From: CAZGWJ01 sp964529445
GTDB lineage: Bacteria; Oederibacteriota; Muellerivitia; Muellerivitales; Muellerivitaceae
Length of the DNA stretch: 7,358 bases
Reading direction: 5' to 3'
Assembly (NCBI GenBank): GCA_964529445.1
Contig: CAZGWJ010000112.1
Span: forward strand, 1-7,358
The number at the start of each line of letters is the position of its first letter. The first letter of the stretch is position 1. The notes beneath the pieces were generated by a model, which had not been told where the DNA came from, ran no database searches, and was given only the letters and a program-made list of their open reading frames with translations. The position numbers and the translations under genes are program-made. This document shows positions 1-6,314 of the stretch, in pieces.

Positions 1-853
1 CCGGCGGAAGGGGAATGGTATCCGTAACGATGATTTCTTTCAAGACCGATTTGCCCAATCTTTCCACCGCATCCTCGCTGAGGATGGGATGCGTGCAAGA
101 GGCGATAATGTCCTTTGCCCCAAATTTTACAAGGGTATTTGCGGCCTCCACCAGCGAACGGCCCGTGGCAATCATGTCATCCGCCATCAGGATGGTACGC
201 CCCTTGACGTCGCCGATGAGGTTCATGGCCTCCACCTCCTTCGGGCCTGTTCGCCGCTTGTCCACGATGGCCAACTCGGCCCCGAGGGCCTTGGCGTAGG
301 CCCGCGCCATCTTGATGCTACCCACATCGGGCGAGACCACCGTGAGATCCTTCAACTTCTTGGAACGGATATAGCCCGAGATGATGGGAAAGGCGTAGAG
401 ATGGTCCAGCGGAATGTCGAAAAACCCCTGGATCTGCTGGGCATGCAGGTCCATGGTGAGGACGCGATCCGCGCCCGCCACCGTGAGCAGGTTCGCCACG
501 AGCTTGGCCGTGATGGGAACGCGAGGCTGGTCCTTGCGGTCCTGCCGGGCGTAACCGTAGTACGGAAGCACGGCCGTGATGCGCCGCGCCGATGCCCGCT
601 TGAAGGCGTCCAGCATGACGAGCAGTTCCACGAGGTTCTCGTTGACCGGGGGGCAGGTGGGCTGGACAAGGAAGATGTCATAGGCGCGAACATCCTCGTT
701 GATCTTGACCCGCACCTCGCCTTCCGAGAAGCGGGTGACCATGATGTTCCCGAGCTTCAGGTTCATGGACCGGGCGACCGCGGAAGCGAGTTCCGGGTTC
801 GCGTTTCCCGTGAAGACCTTGACGTTCTTGTTGCAGTTCTTCCTGGTCGCCAT
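1..853 (-). CDS. prs: Ribose-phosphate pyrophosphokinase (PRPP synthetase), 3' end cut by window edge
   Basis: This enzyme transfers pyrophosphate from ATP to ribose 5-phosphate to make PRPP for nucleotide, histidine, tryptophan and NAD synthesis in the cytoplasm. I translated 284 codons from ATG at 853; the frame is open to the edge. Visible family motifs are FSEGEVRVKI (42-51), PYYGYARQDRK (97-107) leading into PRVPITAKLVANLL, the metal/ATP histidine in DLHAQQIQGFFDIPLDH (135-151), SPDVGSIKMA (174-183), the catalytic-loop DKRR (198-201) and the PRPP loop ADDMIATGRS (224-233). Family members are usually about 315 residues, so roughly 30 are missing. GAGGG lies 6 bases before the ATG (860-864) and supports this start. 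It follows glmU in the same direction after 141 bases, a common bacterial order. The PRPP loop departs from the classical DDxxDTxGT form: the third acidic residue is Ala229 and the end reads GRS. The rest of the protein is typical, so I call it a functional Prs with good confidence. Confidence 0.95.
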   Translation of the reverse strand, partial: MATRKNCNKNVKVFTGNANPELASAVARSMNLKLGNIMVTRFSEGEVRVKINEDVRAYDIFLVQPTCPPVNENLVELLVMLDAFKRASARRITAVLPYYGYARQDRKDQPRVPITAKLVANLLTVAGADRVLTMDLHAQQIQGFFDIPLDHLYAFPIISGYIRSKKLKDLTVVSPDVGSIKMARAYAKALGAELAIVDKRRTGPKEVEAMNLIGDVKGRTILMADDMIATGRSLVEAANTLVKFGAKDIIASCTHPILSEDAVERLGKSVLKEIIVTDTIPLPP

Positions 854-994
854 GAAAAACCCTCTTTCTTTCGATTCGATTGAGTATTCACCCCGGAGAG
901 GCGAACGGATCGGTTCGGAAGGATCGTTTCGTTCGAAACCCATTCACCCGAAGCAACAAGCGGTCGTCCTCGGATCCTCCCGCTTCCGAACGCC

Positions 995-2356
995 TTACAT
1001 CCTTCGAAGCGGCTTGGCCGGGACCCCCGCGACCCGGGCCCGGGGCGGCACATCCCTCGTGACCACCGCGCCCGCACCCACCACGGCACCCCGGCCCACC
1101 TTCAGCGGGGCCACCAGGGTCGAATTGCTTCCCAGAAAAGCCCCATCCCCCACGAGCGTGCGATGCTTCCTTTTTCCGTCGTAGTTGGCGAACACGCAAC
1201 CCGCTCCCACGTTGACGTTCCGCCCCACCTCGGCGTCGCCGATGTAGCAGAAATGCCCGGCCTTCACGCCCTCGCCCAGGCGGGAACCCTTGACCTCCGT
1301 CCCGGTCCCCAGATGGACCCGGGATCCGATGAGACAACCCGCCCGCACGTGCGCGTGGGGCCCGACATCCGACGAGTTGCCCAACTCGCTGTCCACGACC
1401 CGGGAAGATAGCACTCGCACGCCCTCGCCCAGAAGGGCGTTATTCAATTCGCTGCCGTACCCCACGTGACAACCCCGCTTCACCAGCGTCCGGCCTGAAA
1501 GTCTCACGTTCGCCTCGATGACGACATCCTCCTCGATGACGACCTCCGGCCCAATCTCCACGTGTTCGGGATCGAGAAAGGTCACCCCGTTCCGCTGGTG
1601 GACAGCCACACGACGGCGGGTCAGGATGCGATGGGCTTCGGCCAGTTCCGCCCGGTCGTTGACCCCCAGGACCTCGGAGGGATCCGTCACCGTGAGCGCC
1701 TGAACCGAGCGCCCCTTCTTCAGGAGCCAGGCGATGGTGTCGGTCAGCCTGTAATGACCCGATGCGCGGTCCGGGCGGAGGGCCCGGAGGGCCGGCAGGA
1801 GGTCCGCGATGCGGAAGAGGCACACCCCGCTGTTGACCTCGCGAATCCGACGCATGTCCTCGTTGGCGTCCCATTCCTCGATGATCCCCACGATGCGACT
1901 ATCGGGCTTGCGTACGATGCGCCCGTACCCGAACGGGTCCTCCAGGGTGGCGGTGACCAGGGTGGCTGACGCCTTCGAGCGTGGATGGAGTTGTTTGAGT
2001 GCCCGCAGGGTCTGGGACCGGAGCATCGGGGAATCGCCGTAAAGCACAAGAAGGTCGCCTTGGACGGCCCGGAACGCCGGGATGGCGCTCAGGACCGCAT
2101 GACCCGTCCCGAGGAGTCTCTTCTGCCGGACGCATCGAGCTTTCCGCCCGACGTACATCTCCACGGGGGAACACGAAGGACCCGTCACCACGAAGATGCG
2201 GGTGGCGCCGGCCGTCTCGGCGGAACGCAGGACGTATTCCAGGAGCGGGAGACCTGCGGCCTCGTGCAGGACCTTCGGGTGGCGCGAACGCATACGGGCG
2301 CCCTCGCCCGCGGCCAGGATGAGAGCTACAAGGGGCGTCGCCAAGTGGAACCTCAC
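995..2356 (-). CDS. glmU: Bifunctional GlmU: glucosamine-1-phosphate acetyltransferase / GlcNAc-1-phosphate uridylyltransferase
   Basis: GlmU acetylates glucosamine 1-phosphate with acetyl-CoA and then couples it to UTP, giving UDP-GlcNAc for peptidoglycan and lipid A; it is cytoplasmic. The N-terminal nucleotidyltransferase domain shows LAAGEGARM (14-22), Lys28, Gln78, LLGTGHA (81-87), YGD (106-108), Glu160, Asn175 and Asn233. From about residue 255 a left-handed beta-helix of hexapeptide repeats follows. Compared with E. coli GlmU, the acetyltransferase residues are present at a constant offset of +5: Arg338, Lys356, catalytic His368 and Asn391-Tyr392. The 453 residues match the usual 450-460. 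The start at 2356 is GTG with no clear ribosome site. An in-frame TTG at 2344 has GAGG 6 bases ahead and gives MATPLVALILAAG, closer to typical N-termini, so the true start may be there. It is separated from the operon upstream by 138 bases with a candidate promoter, and leads into prs. Confidence 0.96.
   Translation of the reverse strand: MRFHLATPLVALILAAGEGARMRSRHPKVLHEAAGLPLLEYVLRSAETAGATRIFVVTGPSCSPVEMYVGRKARCVRQKRLLGTGHAVLSAIPAFRAVQGDLLVLYGDSPMLRSQTLRALKQLHPRSKASATLVTATLEDPFGYGRIVRKPDSRIVGIIEEWDANEDMRRIREVNSGVCLFRIADLLPALRALRPDRASGHYRLTDTIAWLLKKGRSVQALTVTDPSEVLGVNDRAELAEAHRILTRRRVAVHQRNGVTFLDPEHVEIGPEVVIEEDVVIEANVRLSGRTLVKRGCHVGYGSELNNALLGEGVRVLSSRVVDSELGNSSDVGPHAHVRAGCLIGSRVHLGTGTEVKGSRLGEGVKAGHFCYIGDAEVGRNVNVGAGCVFANYDGKRKHRTLVGDGAFLGSNSTLVAPLKVGRGAVVGAGAVVTRDVPPRARVAGVPAKPLRRM
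2351..2354 (-). promoter_or_regulatory. Candidate ribosome binding site (GAGG) for a TTG start of glmU
   Basis: GAGG on the minus strand sits 6 bases before an in-frame TTG at 2344-2342. The alternative GTG start at 2356 overlaps this motif and has only AT-rich, SD-free sequence (GAATCGAATA) before it. The element therefore favours the shorter GlmU by four residues. Both starts leave the LAAGEGARM nucleotide-binding motif intact. This is a reading of motif and spacing only. Confidence 0.4.
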
Positions 2357-2407
2357 TATTCGATTCGAACGGGATTCTGGGCAAGGGGGAGGCGAGGAAA
2401 CGCAGAA

Positions 2408-2436
2408 AGTATAGGAGGAACAGAGAGATTCTTCCA
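2408..2436 (-). promoter_or_regulatory. Candidate sigma-70-type promoter for glmU-prs
   Basis: On the minus strand a TATACT box (2413-2408, one mismatch to TATAAT) is preceded after exactly 17 bases by TGGAAG (2436-2431, three of six matches to TTGACA). Transcription would begin near 2401, leaving about 45 bases before the glmU start. It lies in the only gap between the complex-I-like operon and glmU. The -35 box is weak, so this is a candidate only. Confidence 0.3.
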
Positions 2437-2494
2437 GCCCAAAGACGGAGGCAACGACCGCGATGGAACGAGAACGGAAACGTTTGGGCGCCCG

Positions 2495-3250
2495 CTAGGA
2501 CCTCCCCAACAATCCCAGCAATCCCTCGAGGATGGTCAACGGGTGCGGCGGGCAGCCGGGGATGTAGAGATCCACCGGCACGACAGCATCAGCGCCTTCG
2601 CACTTTTCTTTCGATCCCGCATAGGCCCCACCTGACAGGGCGCAAGCACCGACCGCGATGACAATCTTGGGATCCGGCACGGCATCGTAGGTCTTCCTCA
2701 AGGCCAGTCGCATGTTCTCGGGAACCGGGCCCGTGATGAGAAGCCCGTCCGCATGTCGGGGGGACGCCACCATCTGGATTCCGTAACTCCCCAGGTCCCA
2801 GGCCAATGTACCGAGCACGTTGACGTCGGCCTCGCAGGCGTTGCACCCGCCCGCCGAAACCTGCCGCAACTTGAGCGAACGCCCGAGCAAGCGCCTCATC
2901 CGATCCTGGAGGGCCGCGGCTTTCGCCGGAATCGCCCCTTGCGCAACCAGCCCTTCCCGGGTCCGTGACGCCAGACGGTGTTCCCTCGAATATGAAATCA
3001 CGCCTTCAGGACAAGCCACCTGGCAGGCCGTGCAGAAAAGGCACTTTCCCAAGTCCACCCGAAACATCGATCCGTTGCGCGCGAGGGCACCTGTGGGGCA
3101 GGCGTCAAGGCAAAACCGGCACCCCTCCGGACAGCGGGACCCGTCGACCACAGGCATCCCCCGGAAACGATCGGGCAATCCCTCCCTCAGGACCTCCAGG
3201 CTCTTCGTCTGGTGCCCCTGTCTAAACCGCTCCATCAGTATCTTCAGCAT
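2495..3250 (-). CDS. Fused ferredoxin / NuoB-HyfI-type small subunit of a group 4 hydrogenase-related complex
   Basis: This 251-residue protein would carry electrons between a soluble donor or acceptor and the large subunit on the cytoplasmic side of the membrane. The N-terminal part is a two-[4Fe-4S] ferredoxin domain: C40, C44, C47, C51 and C70, C73, C76, C80, each last cysteine followed by Pro. The first motif is CX3CX2CX3C rather than CX2CX2CX3C. The C-terminal part (about 130-245) is the NuoB/HyfI fold, with C136-X2-C139 in GGCNACEAD, ITGPVPENM (172-180), C203 in VGACALSGG and C233 in PGCPPHP, together the ligands for the complex I N2-like or hydrogenase-proximal cluster. E. coli hyf encodes these parts as separate neighbouring genes, hyfH and hyfI. 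The ATG at 3250 has GGAG 8 bases ahead. It is the last gene of the operon, 94 bases after the large subunit. HyfI-type identity is secure; the redox partner is not visible. Confidence 0.9.
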   Translation of the reverse strand: MLKILMERFRQGHQTKSLEVLREGLPDRFRGMPVVDGSRCPEGCRFCLDACPTGALARNGSMFRVDLGKCLFCTACQVACPEGVISYSREHRLASRTREGLVAQGAIPAKAAALQDRMRRLLGRSLKLRQVSAGGCNACEADVNVLGTLAWDLGSYGIQMVASPRHADGLLITGPVPENMRLALRKTYDAVPDPKIVIAVGACALSGGAYAGSKEKCEGADAVVPVDLYIPGCPPHPLTILEGLLGLLGRS

Positions 3251-3344
3251 GTTTCCCGCTCCAAACCGGCAAGCGCCGTATCGGTTCCATCCCAGCAGGG
3301 TCCCCCGAACGGGAGATTCATCGGTGGCGGATCGTTGCCGTCGT

Positions 3345-4838
3345 TCACAGGTCGTGCCCGCAATACGACAGGTTGAAGCTCTTGTTGCACAGGGGGAAGT
3401 CCGAGATGGCCTGTCCCCGCAGGGCCACGGCCAGGCCCGCCCAGTTCTTGAACGACGGATCCACGATCTTGTAGGCCAAAAACCGGCCCTCCCGGTCCGT
3501 CAAGGCCGTGTGGACGATCCCGCCGCGCCATCCTTCCGTCAGCGATACCACGATGCGGTTCCCCGCCGGAACCCCGGGATCGGCCAGGACCGGGCCCGGC
3601 GGCAGGTTCCTCAACTGCTCCCGTATGAAGTCCGCCGAGCGCTGCATCTCGAGCCAACGCACGTAGGCCCGGGCGAAAACATCGCCGCTCCCCCAGGTGG
3701 AGACGGGCACGTGGCAGAAGCGATAGATGGAAAAGGGGAAATCCCTGCGTACGTCCCGTACCAATCCCGATGCCCGGGCGGCCGGTCCCATGAGACCCAA
3801 GGCCGCCGCAGTCCCGCGGGATACGGTTCCCGTCCCCTCAAAGCGCCCCAGCACCATCGGATCGTCCCAAAGAAGGTCCACCGCCCCAGCGGCATCGCGC
3901 AGGGTGGCTTCCAGTCGGCGCGAAAGCTCGGCGATCCGCCCTTCCTCCAGGTCGAACCCGAGGCCTCCGGGCCGCACGAGGGAACGCCCGAAGCGATTGC
4001 CGCACAAGAGGGCGGTCATGTTGAGGAAATCGCCCCGCAAACGCCCGCTGTAGGAGGACGTCGGCAGGAAACCGATGTCCCCCGCCAGCGCGCCCAGGTC
4101 TCCCATGTGGTTGGCCAGGCGTTCGAGCTCCAGGGCCACGCCTCGAAGGGATTCCGCGCGCGCGGGCACGTCGAATCCGGAGCCGGAAAGCCCCTCCATA
4201 ACCCGGGCATAAGCGAGGGCATGCCCGACGCTGGTATCACCAGCCACGGTTTCCAGGATGGTCAGGGATCTCGCGTCGGGGCCTCCCCGAAGCAGTTCTT
4301 CCGAGCCGCGATGCTGGTAGCCGAGGGCGATCTCAAGGTGATGGACGGTCTCCCCGTGGCATTGGAAGCGGAAATGCCCCGGCTCGATGACACCCGCATG
4401 CACGGGTCCCACCGCCACTTCGTGGATCTCATCCCCCTCCATCCGGAAGAAATCCGTAACAGCCGGCAGGGGCCGACTCCCTCGCGCATCCCTGTGGAAG
4501 CGGACCGGTTTGAGCCAAGGGTGCCCCTCCGGAACGACTCCCCACTGCTCGTGGATCTCCCGCTCGAACAGGTGCGCCAGGGGACATTCCGGGGTGAGGG
4601 CGGAGTATCGTTCCGGAGCCGCCGTGGAAAGGGCCTCGAGGGCGCCATCCTCGTCGCGGGTCAGGACGCAAAGGAGACGGAGCTTCGACTTCCAGTCCCG
4701 GTAACCGAAGAACGAAGCGATCCGGGCCCCGTTCGCTGTCGCCTCCAGGACCCGGGTCCGGAACGCGTCCATGGGGAAATCGGGTACTTCCCCGAGGTCG
4801 GCAGCCTGCCCGTTATAGAGGAGAAAGGGTTTCATCAT
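3345..4838 (-). CDS. NuoC-NuoD (HyfG/HycE)-type large subunit lacking [NiFe] cysteines, probable Ehr complex subunit
   Basis: This 497-residue protein is the catalytic-position subunit of a complex-I-like enzyme on the cytoplasmic face. Residues about 1-120 form a NuoC (30 kDa) domain with CPLAHLFEREIHEQWGVVPEGHP (85-107). The rest is NuoD/HycE-like: GPVHAGVIEPGHFRF (144-158), GYQHRG (173-178) and RPGGLGFDL (289-297). Active [NiFe] hydrogenases have two CxxC pairs here. None exists: the only cysteines are C57, C85, C160, C279, C375, C484 and C493. The first site reads LETVAGDTSVGHALAYA (195-211); the C-terminus reads DFPLCNKSFNLSYCGHDL (480-497) with no tail for the maturation protease. I therefore infer a hydrogenase-related (Ehr) complex and not a hydrogenase. 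The reading frame extends upstream to 5321, but the start at 4838 forms an ATGA overlap with the hyfF stop and gives a normal N-terminus. ATG at 4835 is an equivalent alternative. Confidence 0.92.
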   Translation of the reverse strand: MMKPFLLYNGQAADLGEVPDFPMDAFRTRVLEATANGARIASFFGYRDWKSKLRLLCVLTRDEDGALEALSTAAPERYSALTPECPLAHLFEREIHEQWGVVPEGHPWLKPVRFHRDARGSRPLPAVTDFFRMEGDEIHEVAVGPVHAGVIEPGHFRFQCHGETVHHLEIALGYQHRGSEELLRGGPDARSLTILETVAGDTSVGHALAYARVMEGLSGSGFDVPARAESLRGVALELERLANHMGDLGALAGDIGFLPTSSYSGRLRGDFLNMTALLCGNRFGRSLVRPGGLGFDLEEGRIAELSRRLEATLRDAAGAVDLLWDDPMVLGRFEGTGTVSRGTAAALGLMGPAARASGLVRDVRRDFPFSIYRFCHVPVSTWGSGDVFARAYVRWLEMQRSADFIREQLRNLPPGPVLADPGVPAGNRIVVSLTEGWRGGIVHTALTDREGRFLAYKIVDPSFKNWAGLAVALRGQAISDFPLCNKSFNLSYCGHDL

Positions 4839-6310
4839 CTCGGAACACCCCCGATGAGCCGCGCCGCCTCCTCGAAACCGGACATGACGGCCGGATGCAT
4901 GTAGAGGCCCAGAACGAGCACCGCGAGGAGGAGCAGCGCGGGGGGAAGATAGGAACCCCTCGATTCCCGGCCCTGGAAGGCGGCGGGCGCCGGACCCTGC
5001 GCCATCGCGAGGAAGGAGCCTGACATATCCATGAAGATGAGGGCCAGCATGAGGAGGAAGTATCCCGCCAGGAGGAAACGCCCCTGCGCCACAGCCTCCT
5101 TCAGGATGGCGAATTCGCTCAAAAAAGTTCCGAAGGGCGGGAAACCCGTGATGGCCAAAAGGCCCGCCACCCACAAGGCGCCCGAGACCGGCATGGCCCG
5201 CAACAATCCCGAGATCTCCGCGATAGTCTTGGTGCGACAGCGGGACAGAATGTTGCCGGCGGTCAGGAAAAGACCCGCCTTCGACAGGGAATGGTTCACG
5301 GCATGGAACACGACGGCCCATGCCGCTCCGGAACCCAATCCCATGCCGATCGCGAGGATGCCCATGTGTTCCACGCTGGAGTACGCGAGGAGACGCTTGT
5401 AATCACGCTGGCCCAGGATGAACACCATGGCCAGGGTGATGGAGAAAAGGCCGAAGAAGAGGAAGAGCCCCCGGGCGAAACCGCCGAGGGCCGCCGCGTC
5501 CATCACCTGCGTCACGCGCAGGAGGGCCAGAAACGCGCAGTTCAGCAAGGCACCCGAAAGAAGGGCCGATACCAGGGAGGGCGATTCGCTGTGCGCATCG
5601 GGCAGCCACGTGTGCAGGGGCGCCAAACCCATCTTGGTCCCGTAACCCACGAGGAAGAACAGGAAAGCGGCCTTGAGCCAAGGAGCCTGGAGCTGGCCGC
5701 CCCGGGCGATCAGGTCCGGGAGGAGAAGCCCGATGCGCTCCCCGACGGGATCCGTTCCCGCCACGGAGAAGAAGAAGTTGCCCAGAAGCGCGAGAGCGAT
5801 GCCCACGGAACACACCATCAGGTATTTCCAGGTGGCCTCCAAGGACCGCGGATTGCGGTGGAAATAGATGAGGGGGGCGCTGGCCAGCGTTGTCGCCTCC
5901 ACGGCGGCCCACAGGAGACCCAGGTGATGCGAGGCCGCCACCAACGTCATGGTGGCGAGGAAGAAAAGAAGGCACCCCGTGAACACGGTCTCCGGACTGT
6001 TGGGAAAGAGGTCCATGGGATCCGAGATCTCCTCGCCCTCCTGGCGCTTCTCCCGCCCCAGGAACGTGAAGGCGTAGACGGAAGCGGCCAGGAAAAGCGC
6101 GCTCGTCATCGATAGGAAGAGGAGTCCCAGCGCGTCGAGGGTCAGCCATCCGTTCAGGACAGGCGCCGGACGCATGGCCCAGGCGGCCGCCGTGATCAGG
6201 GCGTGGGCCAGTGCCGCCCCAAGAAGGAGGATGCGACGCGCGCGGTCGTTCCGGATGAAAAACGCCGCCAGGGCGCACAGGGCCGGTATCAGGATGAGGG
6301 CGCCGATCAT
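4835..6310 (-). CDS. hyfF: HyfF-like proton-translocating membrane subunit (NuoN/NuoM/MrpD antiporter-like family)
   Basis: This 491-residue, very hydrophobic protein belongs to the antiporter-like subunits that form ion channels in the membrane arm of complex I and group 4 hydrogenases. The family's key charged residues are visible: Glu138 in LLWAAVEATTLASAP, WKYL (161-164), Lys226 in GTKMGLAPLHTWLPDAHSESP (224-244), YSSVEHMGI (310-318), and His340/Lys344 in FHAVNHSLSKAGLFL. A FPPFGTF segment at 390-396 is also typical. E. coli HyfF is a little longer (about 526). The start ATG at 6310 is 4 bases after the hyfE stop, with AAGGA at 6319-6323 inside the end of hyfE. The stop overlaps the large-subunit ATG by 4 bases. 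I see about 13-14 hydrophobic segments, with nothing truncated. The family call is firm; which ion it moves (proton or sodium) cannot be read from the sequence. Confidence 0.93.
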   Translation of the reverse strand: MIGALILIPALCALAAFFIRNDRARRILLLGAALAHALITAAAWAMRPAPVLNGWLTLDALGLLFLSMTSALFLAASVYAFTFLGREKRQEGEEISDPMDLFPNSPETVFTGCLLFFLATMTLVAASHHLGLLWAAVEATTLASAPLIYFHRNPRSLEATWKYLMVCSVGIALALLGNFFFSVAGTDPVGERIGLLLPDLIARGGQLQAPWLKAAFLFFLVGYGTKMGLAPLHTWLPDAHSESPSLVSALLSGALLNCAFLALLRVTQVMDAAALGGFARGLFLFFGLFSITLAMVFILGQRDYKRLLAYSSVEHMGILAIGMGLGSGAAWAVVFHAVNHSLSKAGLFLTAGNILSRCRTKTIAEISGLLRAMPVSGALWVAGLLAITGFPPFGTFLSEFAILKEAVAQGRFLLAGYFLLMLALIFMDMSGSFLAMAQGPAPAAFQGRESRGSYLPPALLLLAVLVLGLYMHPAVMSGFEEAARLIGGVPR

Positions 6311-6314
6311 TTCG

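Noticed and set aside
89..883. 264-codon plus-strand open frame
   Set aside because: It lies antisense to prs, whose minus-strand translation shows clear family motifs throughout; the plus-strand product is low-complexity and unlike any family I recognise.
854..994. tRNA, riboswitch or terminator between glmU and prs
   Set aside because: A tRNA gene can occur here in other bacteria, but I find no cloverleaf. The hairpins GTTTC-GAAC-GAAAC and AAGCGG/CCGCTT are short or long-looped and lack a U-run, so no terminator is claimed.
870..2368. Shared 10-mer TTCGATTCGA just upstream of both prs (870-879) and glmU (2359-2368)
   Set aside because: Position is suggestive of a common operator, but many 10-base repeats are expected by chance in 7 kb and the flanks do not match.
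2820..4904. 694-codon plus-strand open frame, the longest in the window
   Set aside because: It is antisense to the large and small subunit genes. Its product is rich in Arg, Gly and Pro with no recognisable domain, as expected from the complement of a GC-rich coding strand.
4839..5321. N-terminal extension of the large subunit to 658 residues
   Set aside because: The extension overlaps hyfF in another frame and reads as low-complexity Gly/Arg/Pro sequence; the ATGA junction at 4838 gives a normal NuoC-like N-terminus.
5291..6115. Plus-strand frame of 274 codons, and a similar one at 6174-7184
   Set aside because: Both are antisense to hyfF and hyfE, with compositions dominated by Glu, Gln, Gly and Arg that mirror transmembrane codons read backwards.
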